A DNA stretch of 64,000 nt from Aquitalea aquatilis (GCF_005155025.1 NZ_CP039731.1:682001-746000), one strand, 5' to 3'. Positions 45,473 through 55,783 are shown, numbered from the stretch's first letter. Program-made: numbers and translations. Notes: a model not told the origin generated them from the sequence alone.

Positions 45473-46504
45473 ATGAACACACTACGTCAGCACACACCCG
45501 GCCTGCTGCTGGTCCTGGTTCTGGCACTGGGTTCGCTCCATGCCGCCGCACTGCCCTGGTTCAGCCAGCTGGGCCTGTCGGCGCTAACCATTGCCATCGT
45601 CGGCGGCATGGTGCTCGGCAACACCATCTATCCGCGCATTGCCCTGCCCAGCCACAGCGGCGTCACCTTTGCCAAGGGCCAGATCCTGCGCCTGGGCATC
45701 ATCCTGTTCGGCTTCAAGCTGACGTTTCAGGACATCGCCGCAGTCGGCATCAGCGGCATCCTGATCGATGCCTGCGTGCTGAGCTCCACCTTTTTGCTGG
45801 CCTTCTGGCTGGGCCGGCGCAAGCTGGGGCTGGACGAGCAAAGCGTCATCCTGATCGGGGCCGGCAGCTCCATCTGCGGCGCAGCCGCCATCCTGGCCAC
45901 CGAACCCGTGCTCAAGGCACATGCTGAAAAAGTAGCGGTGGCGGTAGCCACGGTGGTGGTCTTCGGCACCCTGGCCATGTTTCTGTACCCCCTGCTGTTT
46001 TCGCTGGTCCAGACACTCGGCGTATCCGAATTTGCCTATGGCGTGTTTACCGGTTCCACCGTGCATGAAGTGGCACAGGCCGTAGCCGCCGGCCGTGCGG
46101 TCAGCGAGCAAGCCGCTACCAGCGCGGTGATTACCAAGATGATCCGGGTCATGATGCTGGCACCGTTTCTGGTGATCCTGTCGACCTGGCTGGCCCGTCG
46201 CCACCAATCCGGCAGCAGCGAGGCACGCCGCATCACCATTCCGTGGTTTGCCCTGGGTTTTCTGGCCATGGCCGGTTTCAATTCACTGCACTGGCTGCCG
46301 CAAGCCTGGGTGGCCCAGCTGATTGCGCTGGATAATCTGCTGCTGGCCATGGCCATGGGTGCCCTGGGCCTGACCACGCACTTTTCCGCCATCCGCCGCG
46401 CCGGCAGCAAGCCGATGTGGCTGGCCAGCGCCCTGTTTGCCTGGCTGCTGATTGGCGGCACGCTGATCAACAGCGGCATCAGCTATCTGGTTCACCTGAT
46501 CTGA
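45473..46504 (+). CDS. YeiH-family putative sulfate exporter
   Basis: This 343-residue membrane protein has about 10 segments. The family core is visible: [41 protein letters not shown] and [21 protein letters not shown]. YeiH proteins are annotated as putative sulfate exporters, but transport has not been firmly shown. It is divergent from the YeiE-like gene and followed by a bidirectional terminator. Confidence 0.88.
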   Translation: MNTLRQHTPGLLLVLVLALGSLHAAALPWFSQLGLSALTIAIVGGMVLGNTIYPRIALPSHSGVTFAKGQILRLGIILFGFKLTFQDIAAVGISGILIDACVLSSTFLLAFWLGRRKLGLDEQSVILIGAGSSICGAAAILATEPVLKAHAEKVAVAVATVVVFGTLAMFLYPLLFSLVQTLGVSEFAYGVFTGSTVHEVAQAVAAGRAVSEQAATSAVITKMIRVMMLAPFLVILSTWLARRHQSGSSEARRITIPWFALGFLAMAGFNSLHWLPQAWVAQLIALDNLLLAMAMGALGLTTHFSAIRRAGSKPMWLASALFAWLLIGGTLINSGISYLVHLI

Positions 46505-46529
46505 ACACCGTTTGCCATCAGGCAAAAGA

Positions 46530-46555
46530 AAACCGCCCGGATTCGGGCGGTTTCG
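46530..46555. terminator. Bidirectional terminator between yeiH-like and ybdD-like genes
   Basis: A 10-bp stem (46530-46539 with 46544-46553, loop GATT) has Ts on the plus side and a TTTTCTTTTG run on the minus side. It is located between convergent genes. Confidence 0.8.
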
Positions 46556-46572
46556 CTATGGCTGACTGAAAA

Positions 46573-46761
46573 TCAGCACGGGCACTTTTTCATCGACTTG
46601 CCACCGTAACGCTCGGACTGGCAATGGGCGAAAAAGGCCTCGCGACTCATGACCGGGGCATTGGGGCTGCAACGGCGGCGGCTGGCGACATACTTGTCGT
46701 AGTCTTTCACCCCCACCATCAGCCGGGCTGCCTCGGCCAGCTGGCGCAACAACTCAGACAT
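46573..46761 (-). CDS. YbdD/YjiX family small protein
   Basis: This 62-residue protein resembles YbdD/YjiX, which are encoded immediately after CstA-type transporters. DYDKYVASRRRCSPNAPVMSREAFFAHCQSERYGG (key pieces DYDKYV and PVMSREAFF) is the family text. Several cysteines sit near the C-terminus (MKKCPC). It overlaps cstA by 8 bp and has its own GGGAGAAG site. Its role is unclear; it may modulate the transporter. Confidence 0.9.
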   Translation of the reverse strand: MSELLRQLAEAARLMVGVKDYDKYVASRRRCSPNAPVMSREAFFAHCQSERYGGKSMKKCPC

Positions 46762-48820
46762 TGGCTTCTCCCTGACGATAGACCGCCGGCACTTCCTTGG
46801 TGGTGACCCACTTCACGGCCAGCGCCTTGCGGATGACATTGACCGAGAACACCAGCATGGCCACCACCACGGCAATGAACATGGCAGTCAGCGTGGCATC
46901 CACATAATCATTGAAGATGATCTGCTGCATTTGCGCCAGGCTCTTGGCCGGGGCCAGCACTTCACCCTTGGCCGCAGCGGTGGAGAACTTGTTGGCATGG
47001 GCCAGGAAGCTGATCTTGGGGCTGGCGTGGAACAGCTTCTGCCAGCCGGCCACCAGGGTAACGATCAGCAGCCAGATGGTGGGGACCGCAGTCACCCACA
47101 CATAGCGCAGTTTTTGCATCTTGATCAGCACCACAGTGGCCAGGATCAGTGCAATGCCAGCCAGCATCTGGTTGGCAATGCCGAACAGCGGCCACAGGGT
47201 GTTGATGCCACCCAGCGGATCGACCACGCCCTGATACAGGAAGTAACCCCAGCCCGCCACGGCCAGGCCGGTGGCGATCAGGTTGGCTCCCCAGGACTCG
47301 GTATTGGCCATCGGCTTGATGAAAATGCCCAGCAGATCCTGAATCATGAAGCGCAGCACGCGGGTACCGGCATCGATGGTGGTGAGAATGAACAGCGCTT
47401 CAAACAGGATGGCAAAGTGATACCAGAAGGCCATCATGGTCTTGCCGCCAATCACGCCGGACAGGATATGCGCCATGCCCACCGCCAGCGTCGGTGCGCC
47501 ACCGGCACGCGACAGGATGGTGGATTCGCCCACGTCCTTGGCCATCTGCGTCAGCACATCCGGGGTGATGACAAAGCCCCAGCTGGAAATGACTTGCGCC
47601 GCATCCACTGCGGTCTTGCCGATGACGGCGGCCGGGCTGTTCATGGCGAAGTACACACCCGGGTCCAGCACGCAGGCGGCGATCAGCGCCATGATGGCGA
47701 CAAAGCTTTCCATCAGCATGGCACCGTAGCCGATAACGCGGGCGTGGGTTTCGTTCTCGATCAGCTTGGGCGTGGTTCCCGAGGCCACCAGCGCGTGGAA
47801 GCCGGACACGGCACCGCAGGCAATGGTGATGAACAGGAAGGGGAACAGGTTGCCGGCGAATACCGGGCCGCTGCCGTCGATGAACTTGGTCAGCGCCGGC
47901 ATGTGCAGGTTCGGTGCCACGATCAGGATGCCGATGGCCAGACCGATGATGGTGCCGATCTTGAGGAAGGTGGACAGATAGTCACGCGGAGCCAGCAGCA
48001 GCCACACCGGCAGTACCGAGGCCACAAAGCCGTAGCCGATCAGCACCCAGGCCAGCGTCGTGCCCTGCAGGGTGAACAGCGGCGCCAGCGTGGCGCTCTT
48101 GGCGACATCGCCACCATAGACAATGGCCAGCATCAGCAGGACAAAGCCGATGACGGAGATCTCGCCGATCTTGCCCGGGCGGATATAGCGGGTATAGATC
48201 CCCATGAACAGGGCAATCGGAATGGTGCAGGCAATGGTGAAGCTGCCCCACGGGCTGCCAGTCAGCGCCTTGACCACCACCAGCGCCAGCACCGCCAGCA
48301 GGATGATCATGATCATCAGGATACCGATGGAGGCAATCACCCCGGGAATCGGCCCCAGCTCCAGCCGGATCATTTCACCCAGCGACTTGCCGTCGCGGCG
48401 CATGGACAGGAACAGCACCAGGAAATCCTGTACTGCACCGGCCAGCATCACGCCGATCAGAATCCACAGCGTGCCCGGCAGATAGCCCATCTGTGCAGCC
48501 AGCACCGGCCCCACCAGCGGCCCCGCCCCGGCAATCGCGGCGAAGTGATGGCCAAACACCACCCACTTGTTGGTCGGCACGTAATCCAGGCCGTCATTGT
48601 GCCGTTCTGCCGGAGTCAGCCGTTTGGCATCCAGCTCCAGCACGGTCTTGGCAATAAAGCGGCCATAAAAACGGTAAGCGATGGAGTACACCGACACCGC
48701 GGCCACCACCAGCCAGATGGCATTGACCGGCTCGCCGCGATTCAGTGCCACCACGGCAAAAGCGACGGCGCCCGCCAGGGCCACGGCAATCCAGATTGCC
48801 CATTCCTTTAAGCGTTGCAT
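46754..48820 (-). CDS. cstA: CstA/BtsT family pyruvate or peptide transporter
   Basis: This 688-residue, highly hydrophobic inner-membrane protein is of the CstA family, with AIYRFYGRFIAKTVL-type text (here SIAYRFYGRFIAK) near residue 45 and GHHFAAIAGAGPLVGPVLAAQMGYLPG near 90, the family signature (GHHFAAIAGAGPL). In E. coli CstA and BtsT take up peptides and pyruvate. The substrate is not decidable here. It is in an operon with ybdD-like and divergent from an OmpR-class two-component system, but there is no evidence that this pair regulates it. Confidence 0.93.
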   Translation of the reverse strand: MQRLKEWAIWIAVALAGAVAFAVVALNRGEPVNAIWLVVAAVSVYSIAYRFYGRFIAKTVLELDAKRLTPAERHNDGLDYVPTNKWVVFGHHFAAIAGAGPLVGPVLAAQMGYLPGTLWILIGVMLAGAVQDFLVLFLSMRRDGKSLGEMIRLELGPIPGVIASIGILMIMIILLAVLALVVVKALTGSPWGSFTIACTIPIALFMGIYTRYIRPGKIGEISVIGFVLLMLAIVYGGDVAKSATLAPLFTLQGTTLAWVLIGYGFVASVLPVWLLLAPRDYLSTFLKIGTIIGLAIGILIVAPNLHMPALTKFIDGSGPVFAGNLFPFLFITIACGAVSGFHALVASGTTPKLIENETHARVIGYGAMLMESFVAIMALIAACVLDPGVYFAMNSPAAVIGKTAVDAAQVISSWGFVITPDVLTQMAKDVGESTILSRAGGAPTLAVGMAHILSGVIGGKTMMAFWYHFAILFEALFILTTIDAGTRVLRFMIQDLLGIFIKPMANTESWGANLIATGLAVAGWGYFLYQGVVDPLGGINTLWPLFGIANQMLAGIALILATVVLIKMQKLRYVWVTAVPTIWLLIVTLVAGWQKLFHASPKISFLAHANKFSTAAAKGEVLAPAKSLAQMQQIIFNDYVDATLTAMFIAVVVAMLVFSVNVIRKALAVKWVTTKEVPAVYRQGEANV

Positions 48821-48987
48821 GTAATTTTCTCTGTCCTTGGTTGATCATGGGCCGCTGCTGAAGCCGGCCTGACTGCTTGGTATGTGCAGCGTCGATTCTG
48901 TCCGCATAAACCGGGAAATACAAGCCGGATGCCAGCCATGCCATACATGGTGATACTATTTCCCCCATTGATTTTCGCAGGCATGGC

Positions 48988-49695
48988 ATGACACCCCACA
49001 TTCTGATTATCGAAGACGACATTCATCTGGCGCAGCTGATCTCCGCCTACCTTGGCAAACACGGTTATCAGGTCAGCCTGCATGGTCGCGGCGATACCGC
49101 CGCCGATGTGATTCTGGACACCCGGCCAGACCTGGTGATTCTGGATGTGATGCTGCCGGGCAAAGAGGGCTTCGATGTCTGCCGCGAGGTCAGGCTGCGT
49201 TATCACGGCCGCATCCTGATCATGACGGCGCGGGATGAGGACGTGGACGAAATCCTCGGGCTGGAACTGGGGGCCGACGACTATCTGGCCAAGCCGGTAG
49301 AGCCACGCCGCCTGCTGGCACGGGTGCGCGCCCTGCTGCGCCGTGGCGTCGATGATGGCGACAGCAGCAATAGTGGCGACAACGATGAACTGGTGTTCGG
49401 CCAGTTCAACATCAGCCAGGGCACGCGCTCCGCCTATCTTTCCGGCGAAGAAATGGAACTGACCACTGCCGAATTCGACCTGCTGTGGCTGCTGGCCAGC
49501 CATGCCGGCCAGGTGCTGTCGCGCGACGACATCATGAACGAGCTGCGCGGCATCGGCTTTGACGGGCTGGACCGCTCCATCGATGCCCGCATCTCGCGCC
49601 TGCGCAAGAAACTGGGCGACAGCCCCGATTCGCCCACCCGCATCAAGACCGTGCGCGGCAAGGGCTACCTGTTTTCCCGTAGTGATTGGGAATGA
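48988..49695 (+). CDS. OmpR-family response regulator (RstA-like)
   Basis: This 235-residue regulator has the receiver acidic pocket IIEDDIHLA, the phospho-Asp in LVILDVMLPGKEGF near residue 53 and the switch Lys in LAKPVEPRRLLAR. The C-terminal winged helix ends RSIDARISRLRKKLGD and IKTVRGKGYLFS, close to RstA. It overlaps the kinase gene start by 4 bp. It is divergent from cstA. The stimulus is unknown; Rst systems elsewhere respond to acid, magnesium or envelope state. Confidence 0.9.
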   Translation: MTPHILIIEDDIHLAQLISAYLGKHGYQVSLHGRGDTAADVILDTRPDLVILDVMLPGKEGFDVCREVRLRYHGRILIMTARDEDVDEILGLELGADDYLAKPVEPRRLLARVRALLRRGVDDGDSSNSGDNDELVFGQFNISQGTRSAYLSGEEMELTTAEFDLLWLLASHAGQVLSRDDIMNELRGIGFDGLDRSIDARISRLRKKLGDSPDSPTRIKTVRGKGYLFSRSDWE

Positions 49696-51053
49696 TGAGA
49701 CTCCCCCTGTTGCGAACAGACAAGAAACAGCGCCTGGGCAAAACCTCGCTGGCTACGCTGTTTGCCCGCTATTTCATCATCGCCATGGCCGCCGAGCTGG
49801 CCATCATCATCGGTTTCGCCTTCATGCTGGGCAAGCTGTACCAGAATAGCGACAGCGAAAATGCCCGCCGCATGCTGGATGGTCCCGCCTCGCTGCTGGT
49901 GCAGGAACTGGAGCGGGTGCCACCTGCAGGACGCGCGCACATCCTGCCGCAACTGACCCGCCATTTCAGCTATCCGGTCAAGCTGATCGCCCAGCCACCG
50001 GCCGACCTCGACCCCGACAGCCGGCAGAACTTCGCTGCCGGCAAAACCTATCTCGATTTCGACAACAACCTGCTCTACATCCCGCTGCGGGACGAGCACC
50101 GCATGGTGTTGATGGGGCCGCTGGATGCCACCAGCAACAGCAATGACAGCGGCTGGATCACCGAAGACATCGAAGTGCTGCTGCTGTGGATCCTGTTTAC
50201 CGGCAGCACGCTGGGGCTGCTGATTTACTTTTACCTGCGGCCGATGTGGCGCGATCTGGTGTCGGTACGCGACGCCGCCGAGCTGTTCGCCAACGGAGAC
50301 TTCCATGTGCGCACGCCACAGGCGCACAGCCGGCTGTTCGCCCCCTTGTCCACCGCCCTCAACAGCATGGCGGCCCGGCTGGAGCGGCTGCTGGAAATGC
50401 ATCAGGCCATGAGCCACGCCGTGGCGCATGAAATCCGCACCCCCATTGCCCGTTTGCGTTTTGGCCTGACCATGCTGGAAGAAGAAGAGGACGAGGCCGA
50501 ACGTCAGCGCTACCGCGACGGCATGGAACGCGACATGCAGGAACTGGAAGAACTGATCACCGCCAGCATGGAGTACGCCAAGCTCAACCGGGGCGAATCC
50601 ATCCTGCAACGGGAGCAGGTCGATCTGTACGACTGGTTCGACGACCTGCTCGATCTGGTCAACCCGCTGAAGCCGGCCACCCTCAATCTCTCCATGGATT
50701 GCGCGCGCGGCCAGGCCACCTTTGACCGCAAGCTGATCTATGTCGCCAGCCGCAACCTGCTGCTGAACGCCTTCAAATACGCCCAGCACCAGGTGCATCT
50801 GGTGGTAGAGCGCCATGGCAACATGCTGGAGATTCATGTCGACGACGATGGCCACGGCATTCCGCCGCAGGACTGGGAGCGGATTTTCGAACCCTTCCGC
50901 CGGCTGGACCGCAGCCGCGACCGCGCCACTGGCGGCTACGGTCTGGGACTGTCCTATGTCAGGCTGATTGCCGAGCATCACGGCGGCAATGCCTTTGCCA
51001 GCAAGAGCCCGCTGGGTGGTGCACGGCTGACCCTGCGCATTGCCCTCAGCTGA
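49692..51053 (+). CDS. Sensor histidine kinase (RstB-like)
   Basis: This 453-residue kinase has two membrane segments (about 25-45 and 155-175) bounding a periplasmic domain of roughly 110 residues, then a HAMP linker. The phospho-His is in SHAVAHEIRTPIARLRFGL near residue 240. ATP-binding boxes follow: NLLLNAFKYA, DDDGHGIP and GGYGLGLSYVRLIAE. The ATG at 49692 gives an ATGA overlap with the regulator; a TTG two codons upstream is less likely. It is the partner of the regulator just upstream. Confidence 0.9.
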   Translation: MMRLPLLRTDKKQRLGKTSLATLFARYFIIAMAAELAIIIGFAFMLGKLYQNSDSENARRMLDGPASLLVQELERVPPAGRAHILPQLTRHFSYPVKLIAQPPADLDPDSRQNFAAGKTYLDFDNNLLYIPLRDEHRMVLMGPLDATSNSNDSGWITEDIEVLLLWILFTGSTLGLLIYFYLRPMWRDLVSVRDAAELFANGDFHVRTPQAHSRLFAPLSTALNSMAARLERLLEMHQAMSHAVAHEIRTPIARLRFGLTMLEEEEDEAERQRYRDGMERDMQELEELITASMEYAKLNRGESILQREQVDLYDWFDDLLDLVNPLKPATLNLSMDCARGQATFDRKLIYVASRNLLLNAFKYAQHQVHLVVERHGNMLEIHVDDDGHGIPPQDWERIFEPFRRLDRSRDRATGGYGLGLSYVRLIAEHHGGNAFASKSPLGGARLTLRIALS

Positions 51054-51065
51054 AAGAGTCACAGC

Positions 51066-51085
51066 CTGTCACAATCCTGTGACAG
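51066..51085. repeat. Perfect dyad CTGTCACA-N4-TGTGACAG
   Basis: An 8-bp perfect inverted repeat with a 4-bp centre lies 12 bp after the kinase stop and 70 bp before the hydrolase gene. No T-run follows, so it is either a processed mRNA hairpin or a protein-binding site for hydrolase expression. Confidence 0.5.
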
Positions 51086-51155
51086 GAAACTGACAGACTG
51101 GCCGCTTTATCTTGGCCATACTGCAGGCTGTTCATTCTCCTGCCCGGAATCTTCC

Positions 51156-51986
51156 ATGCCCTCACCTCGTCCCGCCGCCCTGTTGATTCATGGACTGGGT
51201 GGCACCGTTTACGACCTCGGCTCGCTGGGCCGCACCCTGGAAGAAGCCGGGATCGATACCCATGTCCCGCTGCTGCCTGGCCACGGCACCGTACCGGACG
51301 ATCTGCTGGCAACCGGCTGGCAAGACTGGATAGCCAGCATGCGTGCCGAATACCGGGCGCTGAAACAGCGCCATGGCGTGGTGCATCTGGCTGGCGTCTG
51401 CCTGGGGGCACTGGTCGCGCTGGAAGTGGCGCGGCTGGAAAACCACCAGGACAAGCTGGCACTGTATGCGCCGCCGCTGTTCCTAGATGGCTGGAGCCTG
51501 CCGCGCCTGACCTGGCTGCGCAAGCTGGGCTATATCCTGCCGGGCATGGCCAATCGCATGCGCGTACCGGAAGCCGAGCCTTTCGGCATCAAGAACCAAC
51601 GCATCCGCAAGCTGATCCAGCAACGCTTCGAACGTGGCGAACGCTTCCACTATCCCTATGTGCCGCTGGCCTGCATCCGCGAGGTAGACAAACTGCGCAA
51701 ACAGCTGATGCCGCGGCTGCAGGAAATTACCTGCCCCACGCTGATCGTGCATGCCGACGAAGATGACATCACCAGCCCGCGCTCGGCCCGTCACTTGCAG
51801 GCCCACCTGGGTGGCGAAGTGGACTTCATGCCGCTGTCCGACAGCTATCACATGGTGCTGGTGGATAACGAACGCATGGCCGTGCTGGCCCGCAGTGTGG
51901 ATTTCTTCCGGGCCCGTCCGGCCAGCAAGCCGCGCCCGGCCAGCAGCACACCGCCGCTGTGGCAGGGTGACGCGCTCACCGCCTGA
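51156..51986 (+). CDS. Alpha/beta hydrolase with Cys in the nucleophile elbow
   Basis: This 276-residue protein resembles bacterial monoacyl-glycerol lipase/carboxylesterase Est30-type enzymes: ALLIHGLGGTVYDLGSLGRTL is the oxyanion region (LLIHGLGGT). The nucleophile elbow reads GVCLGA near residue 90, where most relatives have Ser. The acid (HADEDDITSP) and base (SYHMVLVD) are in place. A Cys nucleophile would change substrate range or reduce activity. It lies downstream of the RstAB-like pair on the same strand, 102 bp away, and is followed by a terminator-like hairpin. No signal peptide is seen. Confidence 0.83.
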   Translation: MPSPRPAALLIHGLGGTVYDLGSLGRTLEEAGIDTHVPLLPGHGTVPDDLLATGWQDWIASMRAEYRALKQRHGVVHLAGVCLGALVALEVARLENHQDKLALYAPPLFLDGWSLPRLTWLRKLGYILPGMANRMRVPEAEPFGIKNQRIRKLIQQRFERGERFHYPYVPLACIREVDKLRKQLMPRLQEITCPTLIVHADEDDITSPRSARHLQAHLGGEVDFMPLSDSYHMVLVDNERMAVLARSVDFFRARPASKPRPASSTPPLWQGDALTA

Positions 51987-52012
51987 CCCCCTCCCTCGCA
52001 TTTGCCGCCACC

Positions 52013-52046
52013 GGGCCGACACTGCCAGCAGTGCCGGCCCTTTGTC
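52013..52046 (+). terminator. Terminator-like hairpin after the hydrolase gene
   Basis: Arms 52013-52025 and 52028-52040 match at 12 of 13 positions and are very GC-rich, followed by TTTGTC. The T-run is short, so efficiency is uncertain. Confidence 0.6.
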
Positions 52047-52159
52047 ATTGCCGGCAGGCAAAGTTCCCCCGCTTCATCAATCGAAACAAACTGCGCCGCT
52101 TTGTCATGCAATGTCATCAAGCCGGCACAGCGCCGGCACATAGCCCAGACGCTAGCCGC

Positions 52160-53324
<1,165 letters not shown>

Positions 53325-53330
53325 GCAGGC

Positions 53331-54926
53331 TTATGCCACGCCGGGAGGCTGCCCCTGCAGGTCGAGACAGACCCGGTTGCGGCCCTCCTGCTTGGCGCGG
53401 TACATGGCATCATCGGCCCGTTTCAGCACGGCCTCGGCCTTGCTGTCGCTGGCCAGCACCACCGCACAACCCATGCTGGCGGTGACTTTATCCGGCAAAC
53501 CCAGCTTGGCCCAGTTGAGCCGTTCCAGCTGCAGACGCAGACGCACGGCCGCCTTCATCGCGTCGCGCAGCTCGGTGGCCGGCAATACCAGCACAAACTC
53601 CTCGCCCCCCAGCCGCGCCACCAGATCCTGGTTGCGCAGCATGCGCCGCGCCAGCCGCACCAGCACTTTGAGCACCTCGTCGCCCACCGCATGGCCGAAG
53701 GTGTCGTTGATTCTCTTGAAGTGATCCAGGTCCACCATCACCAGCGAAAACACCTGTCCGCGCTCCTGGTAGTCCTGGTACAGCTGTGACAGCGCTGACT
53801 GAAAAGCACGGTGATTCAAGGCGCCGGTGAGCGGGTCGTGTTCGGACAAGCGCCGCAGTTCGCGATTGAGCACCCAGGTACGGGTCAGCAAGGCCAGCGC
53901 CAGCCACAGCAGCAAGGCCGCCACGATGCCGGGTGCCGTTCCCTTGATGATCTCCAGCGCCAGCACGCCATTGGGCAGGTAATGCAGCACGCGCATGCCG
54001 GTATCGCCCACCGCAAACACCTTGACGTGGGCAGTGGGGCCGGCGAGGTAGTCGGCCATCACCGGCAGGCGCAACAGATTCTCCTGCGGCAAGGCCTGCT
54101 CGGTATTGGCCGCGACAATCTGGTTCTGGGCATTCAGCAGATACAGCTTGCCCAGCACATCGCCCGAGCTGCTCAATAGCTGATGCAGGGTGCTGATACT
54201 GACATCCATGTTCAGAGAGCCGTAAAAATGCCCTTCGGCCACAATGGGCTGGCCGATGGTCAGCATGGCACCCTTGCCCGCCTGATCGATATACACCGGG
54301 GTCATGATCCGCCGCCCTCCCGGATTCACTTCCGGCAGCACCATGCGCCAGAACACGCCGTTGGGCGTGGCCAGGCTGTAATGGAAATCGGCGGCAGGGG
54401 TAAACGGATAAAGGTAGATGAACTGCTGGCGTGACACGTAGTAGACCCAGGCCACACCATGGTCATCCAGATTGCGATAGGCGGCAGTCATCATCGGCGC
54501 CAGCCCCAGCGCCACGGCGATCTCGCGCTGGCGCGCCGGGTCCCGCTTGCCGGGCAGCACCAGCCCGGTCAGATTGCCGATCTGCTGATGACTGAGCGGT
54601 GGTGGCAAGCTGTCCAGCGAAAAATAGTTGCTCCCCGGCACATTGCGCAGCGCAGACAATTGCCCATCCACATCACGGGACTGCTCGCCCCATTGCAGCT
54701 CGCGCACGGCTTCGGCCTGAATGGTGTCGATAAAACCGGATATTTTCTCGAAATGCTGGCGGATGCCGACTACGGCACGGTGGGCGTACTGATCTGACAG
54801 ACTAAGTGAGCGGGAATAGACATACCAGCCGTTGGAAACAACCAATAGCATGAACACCAGCGTTAATATGCCGCGAAAGGCCCGCTGGTGATCCAGCACC
54901 ATTTCTCCCAACAGCATCCTACGCAT
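53331..54926 (-). CDS. Membrane diguanylate cyclase with Cache-type periplasmic sensor
   Basis: This c-di-GMP synthase has 531 residues. One membrane segment (about 17-37), a periplasmic domain of about 290 residues resembling Cache modules (DHGVAWVYYVSRQQFIYLYP) and a second segment (about 325-350) precede the GGDEF domain. The latter has VDLDHFKRINDTFGH and the active site GGEEF, with RNQD five residues before as an I-site. GTG 54965 is an alternative start; ATG 54926 gives a normal cytoplasmic leader. Upstream DNA carries a striking palindrome and direct repeats. Confidence 0.88.
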   Translation of the reverse strand: MRRMLLGEMVLDHQRAFRGILTLVFMLLVVSNGWYVYSRSLSLSDQYAHRAVVGIRQHFEKISGFIDTIQAEAVRELQWGEQSRDVDGQLSALRNVPGSNYFSLDSLPPPLSHQQIGNLTGLVLPGKRDPARQREIAVALGLAPMMTAAYRNLDDHGVAWVYYVSRQQFIYLYPFTPAADFHYSLATPNGVFWRMVLPEVNPGGRRIMTPVYIDQAGKGAMLTIGQPIVAEGHFYGSLNMDVSISTLHQLLSSSGDVLGKLYLLNAQNQIVAANTEQALPQENLLRLPVMADYLAGPTAHVKVFAVGDTGMRVLHYLPNGVLALEIIKGTAPGIVAALLLWLALALLTRTWVLNRELRRLSEHDPLTGALNHRAFQSALSQLYQDYQERGQVFSLVMVDLDHFKRINDTFGHAVGDEVLKVLVRLARRMLRNQDLVARLGGEEFVLVLPATELRDAMKAAVRLRLQLERLNWAKLGLPDKVTASMGCAVVLASDSKAEAVLKRADDAMYRAKQEGRNRVCLDLQGQPPGVA

Positions 54927-54964
54927 ATTGCCAACCCGCTTGCGACTCTCTCGACACGATAGCA

Positions 54965-55018
54965 CTGTACTTTATATATGCTTACACGCTAACACGGGTG
55001 TTAGCAGAGCTGTACTTT
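54965..55018. promoter_or_regulatory. Palindrome flanked by direct repeats, upstream of diguanylate cyclase
   Basis: CTGTACTTT occurs at 54965-54973 and 55010-55018. Between them is the perfect 18-bp palindrome GCTAACACGGGTGTTAGC apart from its two centre bases (54988-55005). On the minus strand a TATATAAA stretch follows and could serve as a -10 for the cyclase gene. Confidence 0.55.
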
Positions 55019-55043
55019 GCGCGGTCGATTCACAAGCCGGCAT

Positions 55044-55073
55044 TGAAAAAACGGGTCAGATTGACCCGTTTTT
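55044..55073 (-). terminator. Rho-independent terminator of azoR
   Basis: A 12-bp stem (55062-55073 with 55047-55058, loop of three) ends in a T-rich tail on the minus strand, 20 bp after the azoR stop. The plus strand also has Ts, but no plus-strand gene ends here. Confidence 0.82.
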
Positions 55074-55092
55074 CCCACAACGCCCCCCCTGA

Positions 55093-55701
55093 TTAGAGCG
55101 CGAGTTTGGCAATCGCTTCCTTGGCCGCATGAATCGCGGTCGCGCGCTTGTCGTCGCCCATATTGACCGCTTCAGCCCGTACAAACTCGATATCGCTGAT
55201 GCCCAGAAAACCCAGCACGGTACGCAGGTAGTCTTCCTGGAAATCCATCAGCTGGCCCTGCTCGGTGGAGTAAACACCGCCACGGCTGGAGACGATCACC
55301 ACTTTCTTGCCACCGGCCAGGCCTTGCGGGCCATTCTCGGTGTACTTGAAGGTGCGGCCGGCAGCGGCCACGCGGTCAATCCAGCTCTTCAGCTGCGACG
55401 GGATGGAAAAGTTGTACATCGGCGCACCAATCACCAGCACGTCGGCAGCCAGGAATTCTTCGATCAGCGCATTGCTCAGCGCGCTTTCGCTACGCTGGGT
55501 GTCGGTCCAGTCGGCTTCGGCAGTGAAGTTGGCACCGATGATTTCGCCGGACAAATGGGCAATCGACTGGCTGGCCAGATCGCGATAGCTGACTTCAAGG
55601 GCGGCATGGCGTTGGCGCACGGCATCCACCACGGCGGCAGTCAGCTGACGGGAAACGGAGTTCTGGCCAAGAATGCTGGAATCAAGGTGTAGCAGTTTCA
55701 T
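55093..55701 (-). CDS. azoR: FMN-dependent NADH:azo/quinone reductase AzoR
   Basis: AzoR (202 residues) is a flavodoxin-fold dimer reducing quinones and azo dyes with NADH. MKLLHLDSSILGQNSVSRQLT holds the FMN phosphate loop (SSILGQNSVSRQL). APMYNFSIPSQLKSWIDRV and VVIVSSRGGVY are the family FMN segments. ATG 55701 has an AAGGAAG site. The frame runs upstream but those codons lie in the promoter region. It is divergent from a LysR gene, likely its regulator. Confidence 0.92.
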   Translation of the reverse strand: MKLLHLDSSILGQNSVSRQLTAAVVDAVRQRHAALEVSYRDLASQSIAHLSGEIIGANFTAEADWTDTQRSESALSNALIEEFLAADVLVIGAPMYNFSIPSQLKSWIDRVAAAGRTFKYTENGPQGLAGGKKVVIVSSRGGVYSTEQGQLMDFQEDYLRTVLGFLGISDIEFVRAEAVNMGDDKRATAIHAAKEAIAKLAL

Positions 55702-55708
55702 GATGGAC

Positions 55709-55783
55709 TTCCTTTTTGTGCAGTTCGGTATGGGTGAATAGTAGTTTTTGCTACCAATCATGACTAGACTGCAAAAAAAGGAA
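55709..55783. promoter_or_regulatory. Nested inverted repeats between azoR and the LysR gene
   Basis: The outer arms TTCCTTTTTGTGCAGT (55709-55724) and ACTGCAAAAAAAGGAA (55768-55783) match as inverted copies at 15 of 16 positions. Inside, TAGTAG/CTACCA (55739-55744, 55751-55756) forms a second dyad centred within 2 bp of the same axis. The left outer arm includes the azoR ribosome site. Confidence 0.6.

Noticed and set aside
46931-48811. Open frame of over 600 codons on the plus strand opposite cstA
   Set aside because: The product is almost entirely Gln, His, Gly, Asp and Arg, the mirror of a membrane protein gene in that frame; cstA itself is certain.
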